DNA of 52,799 bases from Bacillus sp. (in: firmicutes) (GTDB lineage: Bacteria > Bacillota > Bacilli > Bacillales > Cytobacillaceae): assembly GCA_031177865.1 (NCBI GenBank), contig JAPSKD010000008.1, forward strand, positions 1 to 52,799. Direction: 5' to 3'. Under the pieces are notes generated by a model that was not told the DNA's origin, ran no database searches, and saw only the letters and a program-made list of their open reading frames with translations. Both the position numbers and the translations under genes were made by a program. Below are positions 44,441-52,108 of the stretch, piece by piece (the first letter of the stretch is position 1; every line of letters starts with the position of its first letter).

Positions 44441-44560
44441 ATGACTGCAATTGCTAGTGAAAAAGAAGTAGATGAAGAATGGGTGGAACTTATTAGGAAA
44501 GCTTTAGATATAGGTATTCCTGCTGATGAAATTAGAGATTTTCTAAATAAGTTTTCTTGA
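44441..44560 (+). CDS. SinI-like antirepressor microprotein (39 aa)
   Basis: A 39-residue protein starting at ATG 44441 with TAGGGGG ending 7 bases upstream. Its core, DEEWVELIRKALDIGIPADE, aligns with the helix-turn-helix-hook of SinI (DQEWVELMVEAKEANISPEE in B. subtilis), then IRDFLNK. SinI binds SinR and frees biofilm-matrix operons. The N-terminal extension and C-terminal tail of SinI are absent, so it is a minimal SinR-binding module. No sinR is in the window; the partner must be elsewhere. Expression is probably governed by the GEMM-I riboswitch immediately upstream. Confidence 0.85.
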   Translation: MTAIASEKEVDEEWVELIRKALDIGIPADEIRDFLNKFS

Positions 44561-44584
44561 CCTCTATGAGGTCTATTTTTTTTG
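44559..44584 (+). terminator. Terminator after the SinI-like gene
   Basis: GACCTC / GAGGTC with a TAT loop and TATTTTTTTTG, directly after the stop codon. Confidence 0.9.
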
Positions 44585-44647
44585 TTTACTACACACTTTG
44601 GGTCAAATGCGACATAAATGTAAGGTGGATTTTCTTATTTCTTGTTA

Positions 44648-44751
44648 CACTAACCTGACCTTTAGTTCAATAAAGAAAAGGCTGCCGTATTTAGCAGCCA
44701 GTTCGTGAGGTAAAGTACCCTTTAGTTTAAGTATAATTCTTCACAAAATAA
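44648..44751. repeat. Degenerate ~100-bp repeat unit with central hairpin (copy 1)
   Basis: CTAACCTGACCTTTAGTTCAA is followed by the hairpin GGCTGCC...GGCAGCC-like bases (GGCTGC/GCAGCC, 44680-44699) and then TACCCTTTAGTTTAAGTATAATTCTTCACAA (quoted in two parts: TACCCTTTAGTTTAAG, TATAATTCTTCACAA). The same layout recurs at 45716-45820, and partial copies occur at 44177, 45196 and 47600. Confidence 0.55.
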
Positions 44752-44826
44752 GATTCTTCCACCACATAGCGATCTCTATCTTTATCTTCTGCTACCCATA
44801 GTTCAAGAGGTGAATTCAGTTCAATA

Positions 44827-44864
44827 AAAAAGAAGAGCAGGCTAGGTTTACCTAATCCTGCTTT
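44827..44864 (-). terminator. Terminator of the small minus-strand gene
   Basis: On the minus strand AGCAGG-ATTAGGT and ACCTAG-CCTGCT pair around AA, followed by CTTCTTTTTT. It overlaps the stop codon of the 53-residue gene. Confidence 0.75.
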
Positions 44865-45013
44865 TCTCTTTTTTCTTCAATTAACTCTGACATATGAACT
44901 AATTCAATTCTGTTAAGAGAGAATCCCTCTTTTTTTATTTCACAATAGCCGGAATCGTATTGATAAATAAGCCAACACTTCTCTCCTTTATATATTACAA
45001 TTTTAAAACTCAT
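44852..45013 (-). CDS. Hypothetical small protein (53 aa)
   Basis: A 54-codon frame starts at ATG 45013, with AGGGTGG 5 bases ahead, and stops at TAG 44852-44854, inside a terminator. The peptide (MSFKIVIYKGEKCWLIYQYD... to HMSELIEEKREKQD) has a beta-rich Tyr/Trp start and a charged helical end. It is unrecognised, but well-placed signals make it likely real. Codon use resembles the neighbours. Confidence 0.55.
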   Translation of the reverse strand: MSFKIVIYKGEKCWLIYQYDSGYCEIKKEGFSLNRIELVHMSELIEEKREKQD

Positions 45014-45378
45014 TAATTCCACCCTGAATACTACGATTTATAAAATGATTATATAAGATAATATTCATATTTTCTATATTTTTTTTTTTTAATACAACCT
45101 TTATGCCACCCGTTTGGCAACACGTGGGGGAAATGAATCTTGAACAATAAATAAAGTTATCTAAACCATTATATATATAACGCTTTATTAAAATAAACCG
45201 CTTCGTTAGTTGACCAGCGTAAAAAGAGCTGCTTGCCGCAACTCCATCTTCAACTCAAGCACCCATTTACTTTAATCACAATACTTCACAATCTTTAATT
45301 CTATAAACAAACCAAAATAGATTTCTAAGCATTCCAACTAATAATAATTTACAAACCTGTTATACATACTTGAATATT
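45014..45378. other. Intergenic stretch with low-complexity DNA and a degenerate repeat
   Basis: No gene is apparent. It has a run of 14 T residues near 45078, an imperfect GCCACCCGTTTGGCAACACGTGGG hairpin (45112 on; shown only by outline: GCCA/TGGC), and a degenerate repeat copy: CGCTTCGTTAGTTGAC (45199-45214), then AATACTTCACAATC (45279-45292). Confidence 0.45.
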
Positions 45379-45626
45379 TCAATTGTTCAAACTACTATCA
45401 ACACAATCAATAGTGACTAATAAACTTTCCATTACTGCCCTAGTATGGACTTCAATTATGTACTCATAATCGTAAAACCTACCAAAAATAGTTTCTTCCC
45501 TTCCAAATCAAGTAAATAACGCATAGCCACTTTTTCCTTGACCATCGCAATTATTGGTAAAATGTCAGGGTTTTCTTTTTCAAAAAAGATAGTAGAATTT
45601 TCTTTTAATTTAAACCTGACCAACAA
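45379..45626 (-). pseudogene. Frameshifted small protein of unknown function
   Basis: A frame begins at TTG 45626 (GTGAGGTG 6 bases ahead) and encodes MLVRFKLKENSTIFFEKE, then NPDILPIIAMVKEKVAM and RYLLDLEGKK before ending at 45456 in non-coding-like residues. The neighbouring frame then continues with ETIFGRFYDYEYIIEVHTRA and VMESLLVTIDCVD to TGA 45379-45381. Joining the two near 45505 gives about 81 coherent residues, so a one-base indel is likely. The family is not recognised. Confidence 0.5.
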
Positions 45627-45715
45627 AAGAAACACCTCACAAAGTTTTTTTTTCTTAGATTTCTCCTTTCTATTTAAAAATTCCCAATATATAGACTTAT
45701 ATGTAAGCTGTTCTT

Positions 45716-45820
45716 GAACTAAACTGCACCGTTAGCTCAAAAACAAAAAAGGATCGCCGCAGCAATCCTCGTTCTTCCTCTATTGCACCCGATAGTTTAA
45801 GTACAATATTTCACAATCTT
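45716..45820. repeat. Degenerate ~100-bp repeat unit with central hairpin (copy 2)
   Basis: CTGCACCGTTAGCTCAAA, a hairpin GGAT-CGCCGCAGC-ATCC (45751-45768 region), TTCTTCCTCTATTGCACCC, and TAGTTTAAGTACAATATTTCACAATC (two boxes: TAGTTTAAGTAC and TTTCACAATC). It has the same order of boxes as copy 1. It holds no gene. Confidence 0.55.
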
Positions 45821-45942
45821 TCTTTTGGAAAAGAAAAAAGCTCAATTCAACTTGAAGTATCGCACCAGTTAGGCGAATATTAAGTGTAATAATTACGCTT
45901 CTTTGTAGTATCACTACCCAAGCTGTAACAAAAACCAAATTT

Positions 45943-46956
45943 TTATCCTTTTGCTAATTGGTCTCTATCAGTTGCTTGTGGCGGTTGCTCTAACCATTCG
46001 TTCTCAATCATAATATTCATTCCGTCTTCCGCATATTGTAAAGTTTCTGTCGTAAGTCTAACATAATCAGCTCCTAAATCCCGTCTTGGGCTCAATCCGA
46101 GACCTCTTCCATAATGGGCAATTCCTATGGAATTTAATATTTGAACATGAAACATCATGAGTTTATCTGAAAATGGCGGAATTGTTGACTCAGTCGGTAT
46201 TGTATCCCATGCACTAGCCGAAGGAAGAAATTCTTTACTTAATAATGAACCAAAAATTTCAACATGCTTGTCAGCAATATTTCTCCCTCTTACCATATAA
46301 TCGCGGACTTGTGGAGATTTCGCCACCTGACTAAATCCCATAAGCAATGTTCGACCTAACTGATTTTTTGTCAGATTAAAATAAATTTGTGATATTTCAA
46401 TTGCATTTAAAGGGCGGCGATTACCGAACCATCCTGCTAAATAACTTTGCTTTTGGACATATTCCACTGTTTTCGAAAAAGGGATAAATGGTGCTCGAAT
46501 GAACGTGCCCTTTGTTAACATGATTTCCGTAGCCTTATTGAAGAGCCTTGCCGATTCATTTAAACATTCAGTAAAGTATTCACATATATCCAAACGGGAA
46601 GAATTTGACAAACTCATGGTGTAAACTTCCATACCCATTTTTCCTATATTTTGAATGTAGAAAAGATAAAAATCATCCGTAAATAAACGAGGAGCTTCTT
46701 TATTAACATCTGTATTTACTGAAAATCCTTCTGGAATGGGATGCTGTTCCTCGGCAAAAATTGACTGTAATTTCTGAACATGCGCTTGAGAAAGCTGCAT
46801 TGCAAATTCGAGGGCGGAACGAATTTCAGTTTCCTCTACATGGGACAAGAAGGTTCCAATTGTGCAGATTGCTGAGGTGTCACTCATATAATTTGACCAA
46901 AGGCTCGCAATTTCTGCTGATGTTAATTCTATCTTATGGTTTGTTAACAATACCAT
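45943..46956 (-). CDS. DUF3231 family protein
   Basis: A 337-residue helical protein made of two tandem copies of the DUF3231 module: each begins with a TSAEIASLWSNYMSD-like or NAIEISQIYFNLTKNQLG-like helix and contains a CTIGTFLSHVEETEIRSAL-type second helix. These proteins are predicted ferritin-like bundles, often encoded on islands in bacilli, function unknown; I see no clear metal-ligand set. The ATG at 46956 has GGGAGG only 2 bases away; a TTG two codons later has better spacing. No signal peptide or membrane helix. Confidence 0.85.
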   Translation of the reverse strand: MVLLTNHKIELTSAEIASLWSNYMSDTSAICTIGTFLSHVEETEIRSALEFAMQLSQAHVQKLQSIFAEEQHPIPEGFSVNTDVNKEAPRLFTDDFYLFYIQNIGKMGMEVYTMSLSNSSRLDICEYFTECLNESARLFNKATEIMLTKGTFIRAPFIPFSKTVEYVQKQSYLAGWFGNRRPLNAIEISQIYFNLTKNQLGRTLLMGFSQVAKSPQVRDYMVRGRNIADKHVEIFGSLLSKEFLPSASAWDTIPTESTIPPFSDKLMMFHVQILNSIGIAHYGRGLGLSPRRDLGADYVRLTTETLQYAEDGMNIMIENEWLEQPPQATDRDQLAKG

Positions 46957-47098
46957 TACCTCCCTCAAAAGGATTTTAATCTTAATATTCCATCCCAATA
47001 AATCATTATTCATTAGTATATTTGGCGATATCGTTATTCAATAGTGATAGCTCTGCTTTTTCTTTGTTTGTTCATTTAGTTGAAGAAGGATATGAATA

Positions 47099-47533
47099 CT
47101 AGTTAGATTGGGATAACATTTTAACAAAGTATTTTGGAAATTCAGTAAATCCTTGTCTGATATAAAACCTATGTGCATCGATTCTTCTTGAATGGCAATG
47201 CACTTCAATTCTATCGCAATTTCTTTTCTTAGCTAAATTAGTACAATATTCTTCAATCTTAAATCCTATTCCCTTACTTCTTATGTTTGTATCTACTGTA
47301 AAATAACTTATCCTTGCGAAATCTCCTTTTACAGCTAATTGAGGTATAAAATGAATTGAAATTAAAGCAATTACCCCTTTATCTTCCTCATAAACCAATA
47401 ATTCCTCATTCGGGTCAATAAGAAGTGTTTCTATTTTTTCTTTTATAAAAGTGTCCGTATCTGGATAGTCCAACTGGTTTAACAACAGGGAAATTTCCTG
47501 CCAATCCTCAACATTTGCTGTTCTAATCCCCAT
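47099..47533 (-). CDS. GNAT family N-acetyltransferase
   Basis: A 144-residue GCN5-related acetyltransferase. ISYFTVDTNIRSKGIGFKIEEY is the acetyl-CoA-binding motif A (R-x-x-G-I-G), and YIRQGFTEFPKYFVKML is the usual C-terminal Y-x-x-x-G-F. ATG 47533 is preferred: TTGGAGAG lies 8 bases ahead, while a GTG at 47542 abuts that site. The substrate is unknown. It is a stand-alone cargo gene of the accessory region. Confidence 0.88.
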   Translation of the reverse strand: MGIRTANVEDWQEISLLLNQLDYPDTDTFIKEKIETLLIDPNEELLVYEEDKGVIALISIHFIPQLAVKGDFARISYFTVDTNIRSKGIGFKIEEYCTNLAKKRNCDRIEVHCHSRRIDAHRFYIRQGFTEFPKYFVKMLSQSN

Positions 47534-47593
47534 TTGATCCACTCTCCAATTTTATTTGTTTACCTATAACCAAGATAATTCGCTTTTCTTCTT

Positions 47594-47640
47594 CAACTAT
47601 CCTGCTTCGTTAGTTTAAGTAGAAATCTTCACAATCTCAT
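47594..47640. repeat. Degenerate repeat fragment
   Basis: ATCCTGCTTCGTTAGTTTAAG followed by TAGAAATCTTCACAATCTC is another, shortened copy of the TTAGTTTAAG/TTCACAATC boxes seen at 44.7 and 45.8 kb. It cuts into the 3' end of the pseudogene beside it. Confidence 0.5.
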
Positions 47641-47985
47641 ACTTAGAACATAAAAGGATCCGCTGTTTGCTCTTAGTACACAAGGAAGGTCAGTAATTCT
47701 TGTTAGTTCTTGATAAACTTTCTTTTGATTTTCAAGTTTACGGTTAATCTTTAAGGTACCTCCAGGAAGTCTATCCATTTCTTGAGCACCATTCTTGCCA
47801 CCATCAGCTTTGGCTTTAACTACAGTCGCTACTGTTGAAAGGGTAGTTCTCATGTCTTTGATACTGCCTTTAGCATTCCTGAATGATGCGGTTAGCTTCT
47901 CAACAATAACTTTTACGTCTCGGCCATATTGTTGTAGCTTTTGAGTTAATTTAGATTGTGATGCCTCTGCCTTTTCATTATGTTT
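47629..47985 (-). pseudogene. Fragment of an unidentified helical protein
   Basis: A frame without a valid start (an in-frame TGA lies directly upstream, 47986-47988) encodes a Lys/Gln/Thr-rich helical segment with NEKAEASQSKLTQKLQQYGR, VIVEKLTASFRNAKGSIKD and KINRKLENQKKVYQELTRIT. It ends abruptly in the degenerate repeat. Coiled-coil composition suggests a phage- or secretion-related protein but no family is assigned. Confidence 0.45.
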
Positions 47986-48077
47986 TCATTAGATTCTTGA
48001 TTCCGTCACTCTATTCACTTCCTTACTAACAGTGATACGACTGAATATAAGTTCCCAAAAACAAGGTGGAAAAAAGC

Positions 48078-48821
48078 ATGGCTATTAATTTAAAAAATAA
48101 AGTCGCCATTGTGACAGGCGGTACACGAGGAATAGGTGAAAAAGTAGTTGAAAAATTAGTTTCTGGGGGAGCAAATGTAATAATTAACTATGTAAATAGT
48201 GCAAAGAAGGCAGAAGAACTAGTGAATCGTTTGAATTTGGAAGGAGGTAGTGCAATTGCTGTTCAAGCAAATATCTCAAAAATAAAAGATATAAAAAAGT
48301 TGTTTGATATTGCCATTGAAACGTACGGAAAGGTAGATATATTAATCAACAATGCTGGTATTATGATTACGAAACCGATTGATCAAGTTACGGAAGAAGA
48401 TTTTGATATTCAATTTTTAACAAATGCAAAAGGAACTTATTTTGCCATACAAGAAGCTTTTCATCGTTTGGCAAAAGGAGGACGAATCATAAATATTTCT
48501 ACATCTGTTAATGGAAATATGCTTCCTACATATAGCGTTTATGCTGGAACAGAAGGAGCCGTTGAACAATTTACTCGCTAATTGGCAAAAGAATTTGGAC
48601 CAAAGGAAATTACCATTAATGCTATTGCACCAGGGCCAATTGCTACAGAATTATTTATGAATGGTAAATCGGACCAACAAATTGAAATGTTTAAAAATAT
48701 GAATGCTTTTCGTCGGTTAGGTACTCCAGAAGATGTTGCAGGAGCAATTAATTTATTTCTGAGCGAAGAAGCCTCTTGGATTACTGGACAAACGATACGT
48801 GTCAACGGTGGATTTATTTAA
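48078..48821 (+). pseudogene. Short-chain dehydrogenase/reductase with nonsense mutation
   Basis: Classical SDR sequence: cofactor motif TGGTRGIGEK, NNAG (about residue 91), and C-terminal ITINAIAPGPIATELF and DVAGAINLFLSEEASWITGQTI. Two defects stand out. A TAA at 48579-48581 interrupts the frame right after EQFTR, where Q (CAA) or another residue is expected. The catalytic YxxxK reads YAGTE, so the Lys is Glu. The downstream half (to 48821) remains open. The gene is probably inactive. ATG 48078 is used; GTG 48066 is an alternative. Confidence 0.85.
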
Positions 48822-49118
48822 TTCTAAAAAAGGTTTGTGAATAAATATTATTAATTTCACATTAAACATTGCAGTGTTGCTAAAGGCGATTGGATACCAT
48901 TGACTTACATGGACACACTATATAAGTGAAAATGACCTGCGAAGGTTTGTCCATTGGAAAATCTGCAAAATATTTTAAAGTATTATATTGAAGGAATCAT
49001 GAATGACTACGAGAAGCCGAGTCGATTTTAGCGAATGCACTGCAGACTGAAGAGGCTGATGTCGCCATTACTGAACGGATCATCAGTACGATGGAAGGGA
49101 AGAAATGTTACAGAGGTA
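48822..49118. other. Stretch with unassignable coding fragments
   Basis: No complete gene. Short plus-strand frames such as ENLQNILKYYIEGIMNDYEK (near 48958-49017) and LANALQTEEADVAITERIIS (near 49029-49085) look protein-like but lie in different frames without starts, so the stretch seems to be decayed coding DNA. Confidence 0.35.
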
Positions 49119-49503
49119 ATGTTAAGTGAAGCCCTTGAAAGTTCCTTGGAACATATTAATAAATTAAAAATTAATCCTGCAATTAATGATCTTTTCATGA
49201 GGAAAGGTAATTATAAACACTTACATCCTTATCAAGTAAAGAGAAAAATGCTTTATGCTGTTGATTCTTCCTTTTATCGATTCATATGAGAATGCAGAGT
49301 TTGATTTGGTTTATGATTGTATTTGTGAGGTTTCTTCTGGAAAAAGAAGATGTCCTTATTTATCCAAAAATTGGATAGTAAATGATTACTTAAAGGACTC
49401 TTTAGCAATTAGATATTTTAGTAATCATCGGAAGACTAAAGGATTATATTTAAAGGTTGATGCTGAAACTAATTTAGTTTTATATGTTTATATTAAGTAT
49501 TAA
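49119..49503 (+). pseudogene. Two overlapping fragments of an unidentified protein
   Basis: Frame one (ATG 49119 to 49289) encodes MLSEALESSLEHINKLK... then HLHPYQVKRKMLYAVDSSF. Frame two (from about 49255 to TAA 49501-49503) continues with DSYENAEFDLVYDCICEVSS, then KRRCPYLSKNWIVNDYL and GLYLKVDAETNLVLYVYIK. A shift near 49270 would join them. A strong terminator follows. I cannot name the family; two separate small genes are a less likely reading. Confidence 0.4.
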
Positions 49504-49513
49504 TTTGAAGATC

Positions 49514-49546
49514 AAAAAGAGTCTGCAAAAAGCAGACTCTTTTTTG
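49514..49546 (+). terminator. Strong terminator after the fragments
   Basis: AAAAGAGTCTGC / GCAGACTCTTTT with an AAAAA loop and a T-run. The 300 bases behind it (49547-49861) hold no gene that I can support. Confidence 0.9.
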
Positions 49547-49861
49547 ATTTGTTTAGTTAATTGAACAGCCTTTTCCATCAGGACTTGGATTTTCGATTTG
49601 AAGATCTTTTTCAATACCGATAATGCTTCATTATGTTAACAAGAAATGTATAGAGTATTCATTTGATACTAGACCTTTTTCAACAACCATGAAAATAAAA
49701 TTCTCTAACTCCAAAAAAAGATAAAACTAAAGAAGACCTGTCTCAATTCGTTCTTAAAAATGGAGAGAGCCAAATCATCAGGTCATAATAGCAAGAATGG
49801 AAAATAAGGAACACATATACTTGGTAACTGAGAGACGGGTGGACGGTGCCTTGCGATTTTC

Positions 49862-50311
49862 TTATAAGGCAGAATCTACTTGAGCTGATAAGTGTTTAAT
49901 CGCCTTATTTAATTCTTGGATCTTTTCCATTGACATACCGGAAGTGTTTAATAGGGATTGAGGAATACACATAGCTTTTTCTCTAATAGAAGCCCCTTTT
50001 TCAGTAATGCTCACAAGTACGATTCGCTCATCTTCCTTATCACGTTTTCTTTCAATAAGTTGAGCAGTTTCCATTCGTTTTAGCATGGGTGTTAGTGTTC
50101 CAGAGTCAAGTTCAAGCAGTTTACCGAGTTCTTTAATTGAGCTTTGCTGTTTCTCCCACAGTACTAACAAAACTAAATATTGGGGATACGTAAGATTCAG
50201 TTCATCCAAAAAAGGACGATAAAGTCGAAGGATTGCTCGAGAGCAAGCATATAGAGAGAAGCAGAGCTGGTCTTCTAATTTAATCTCTTTGTTATTATTC
50301 AATGTTCGCAC
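49862..50311 (-). CDS. ohrR: Organic hydroperoxide-sensing repressor OhrR (MarR family)
   Basis: A 149-residue MarR regulator. EDQLCFSLYACSRAI places the reactive Cys (Cys17 here, Cys15 in B. subtilis OhrR) in the expected LCF context, and the winged helix LGKLLELDSGTLTPMLKRME is almost identical to OhrR. Oxidation of that Cys by organic peroxides releases DNA. It is divergent from a gene group that ends in ohr, its usual target. The ATG/GTG at 50311 follows a weak GAGGTG. Confidence 0.93.
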   Translation of the reverse strand: MRTLNNNKEIKLEDQLCFSLYACSRAILRLYRPFLDELNLTYPQYLVLLVLWEKQQSSIKELGKLLELDSGTLTPMLKRMETAQLIERKRDKEDERIVLVSITEKGASIREKAMCIPQSLLNTSGMSMEKIQELNKAIKHLSAQVDSAL

Positions 50312-50446
50312 CTCATTTAATTTTATATAAAACTTTATTTATATTGTAACAAATTAAAATATAATTAAACAATTTAATTTCACAAAATATAATTGTTGAC
50401 AACTGATAAATTTGAACGCAATATAATGTTATAAACAATTATATTT

Positions 50447-50465
50447 TACAAAATCTAATTTTGTA
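50447..50465. promoter_or_regulatory. Candidate OhrR operator
   Basis: TACAAAAT-CTA-ATTTTGTA is a perfect 8-bp inverted repeat close in style to OhrR sites (TACAATT...AATTGTA). Related AT-rich pieces (AACAATTATATT, AAACAATTTAATTT) lie on either side between the divergent genes. It would control ohrR and the downstream genes to ohr. Confidence 0.6.
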
Positions 50466-50553
50466 AAATTTATTTTGGTTAGAATTTTCTCCCCTTTTAA
50501 TGGGGAATGTAGTCGAAGGTGACTACTTAAAAATATCTTTTGGAGGTAGAAGA

Positions 50554-50711
50554 ATGGCAAAAATTACTGTAGGAACAGAAAATCAAACACCCATTGAACT
50601 ATATTATGAGGATCATAGTACAGGGAAACCAGTTGTATTATTCACGGTTGGCCATTGAGTGGTCGATCTTGGGAATACCAAGTTCCTGCTCTCGTTGAGC
50701 AAAGAATTTAA
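50554..50711 (+). pseudogene. Alpha/beta hydrolase (haloperoxidase-like), eroded
   Basis: The start is intact: ATG 50554 behind TGGAGG, encoding MAKITVGTENQTPIELYYED. A deleted base in what should be VVLIHGWPLSGRSW (read across frames near 50640-50670) causes a TGA after GH. The correct frame continues to WEYQVPALVE and then stops at 50711, so the catalytic core is gone. Intact homologues of this family are common beside ohrR/ohr. Confidence 0.8.
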
Positions 50712-50795
50712 TGAAGCACTGCTATTATTTTTTAAAGGGCTAATTATAAATGAATATTTTTTTTCGGATAGAAAAGGCATTATTTTACCTTCCCT

Positions 50796-51076
50796 GAAAA
50801 GGTTGTTGGTAAGAAATTAGTTACATCCGATTCTCAAATCTAAATAGAAATCACCTATGAGGAGGCATAATTGCAACAATCACGTATATGAGGAAAATGA
50901 GTCTGTTTCCTATGTCGTTCAAGGTAAGTTAGAAGTACAAATTCGTAAAGCAACAGTGATTATTGAACCAGGAGATAGCTTTTATGTTTTATCTAAGAAC
51001 ACTCTACATCTCGCTCACTTTACAAACAACAGTAACGATTGATGTTTTTACACCTATACGAAAAGAATTATTGTAG
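50796..51076 (+). pseudogene. Cupin-domain protein, frameshifted
   Basis: The cupin core SVSYVVQGKLEVQIRKATVI then IEPGDSFYVLSKNTLHLA is in one frame (from 50857), preceded in another frame by KVVGKKLVTSDSQI and IEITYEE, and followed in a third by IDVFTPIRKELL to TAG 51074-51076. At least two frameshifts and one stop make it a pseudogene. The HxH metal ligands are degraded (HNCNNH). It lies between the hydrolase remnant and ohr. Confidence 0.75.
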
Positions 51077-51120
51077 AAGATAACTGTTAAGTTAATTATT
51101 TTTAAAACGGGGGAATATTT

Positions 51121-51543
51121 ATGTCAAATACATTATTTACAGCTACCGTATCAGCAGTAGGGGGACGCGAAGGCAGGGTAGAATCATCAGATGGAGTTAT
51201 TAAGTTAGACATTGCAATGCCTGGTACACCTAGAGCAAAGAAATTACCTGAAGCAACAAACCCAGAACAACTTTTTGCAGCTGGTTATTCAGCATGTTTT
51301 GATGGCGCATTACAATTTATTGCTAGGAAGGAACGCAAATCATTTGAATCTGAAGTAAAAGTAAATGTAAGTCTATTAAAAGATGAGTCTGATCAAGGAT
51401 TTAAATTAGGGGTGACTCTCCAGATAAAGGGAACAGGTATTGAAAAATCTGAGCTAGAGGAATTAGTACACAAAGCACATGCATTGTGCCCTTATTCAAA
51501 AGCAACAAGAGGAAATATTGATGTGACGTTAGAAATTTTGTAA
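51121..51543 (+). CDS. ohr: Organic hydroperoxide resistance protein Ohr
   Basis: A thiol peroxidase that reduces organic hydroperoxides using lipoylated or dithiol partners. The two catalytic Cys are present: Cys59 in GYSACFDGALQF and Cys123 in ALCPYSKATRGN; Arg in GGREGRVESSDG completes the site. Length 140 aa is normal. ACGGGGG precedes the ATG by 8 bases. It is intact although the two genes ahead are eroded, so it must have its own expression or read-through from the OhrR-type promoter. Confidence 0.95.
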   Translation: MSNTLFTATVSAVGGREGRVESSDGVIKLDIAMPGTPRAKKLPEATNPEQLFAAGYSACFDGALQFIARKERKSFESEVKVNVSLLKDESDQGFKLGVTLQIKGTGIEKSELEELVHKAHALCPYSKATRGNIDVTLEIL

Positions 51544-51632
51544 ATACTCAGATAATATGCAATTTTGGGAGATGAGCCTATGTTATTAGGCTAAATAACA
51601 TCATATCATATAGCAAAAAGGATCTATCAGCT

Positions 51633-51700
51633 TGAACTGCACCCCAATTGTTAGACACAACTAACAATTGGAGGTGCAGTTTTTGTTATGACCAAATTCC
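51633..51700 (+). mobile_element. Left end of an IS3-family element (remnant)
   Basis: TGAACTGCACCCC...TTGTTAGACA has the form of IS3-family (IS150-like) terminal sequences. It folds into a hairpin with CTAACAATTGG-AGGTGCAG, which also supplies GGAGGTG in front of an ATG (51688) starting MTKF, as in orfA of such elements. Homology is lost a few codons later, so only the end remains. Confidence 0.6.
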
Positions 51701-51821
51701 TTCCGGTCACTAACCTAGTGCCCAAAGGAAGGGATCGTTCCTATTCCGATTCAGAATCAAGAAGTCTTTTTGTGAGGTCCCTTACATCATTCGCAGGATG
51801 GCTTTGATCTTAAATAACTAT

Positions 51822-51959
51822 ATGAGAAAAAATGTGTTACTAACAGTACACCTAGCTGGAGGGGACTTGAAAATCACTTGGACAGAGGAGGGTGATGTAC
51901 TCATGACTGGTTATGCGCATACAATTTGTGAGGGCACTTATTATTATGAAACAAATTAA
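51822..51959 (+). pseudogene. 3' fragment of diaminopimelate epimerase (dapF)
   Basis: The frame encodes [20 protein letters not shown] then [16 protein letters not shown] and a TAA at 51957-51959. This is the C-terminal strand of DapF (GGDLxIxW...VxMTGPAxxVFEG), with the conserved GPA altered to GYA. Only about 45 of roughly 280 residues remain and both catalytic Cys are absent. It lies between the IS3 end and the MOSC gene, a deletion scar. A short frame ending KLGYKVEENYICPDCKD (52027-52085) is another coding scrap. Confidence 0.7.
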
Positions 51960-52108
51960 ATAATCCAACGATGGATGGGAACTTTCTCACTAGTATCCAA
52001 ATTAATGATAAAACACAAGATACTTTATTTCAAAACTTGGCTATAAAGTTGAAGAAAATTATATATGTCCTGATTGTAAAGATTAAAAAGAAATGAGGTA
52101 AATTTACG

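Noticed and set aside
49779-49788. CAGGTCATAA, identical to the bases across the tRNA-Val 3' end (42165-42174), as a possible attR
   Set aside because: A 10-base match in about 10 kb is weak, the T-stem and loop are not repeated, and no gene arrangement marks a boundary there.
51688-51819. 43-codon frame starting MTKFLPVTN after the IS3 end
   Set aside because: It departs from IS3 OrfA after a few residues, resembles nothing, and probably is chance open sequence.
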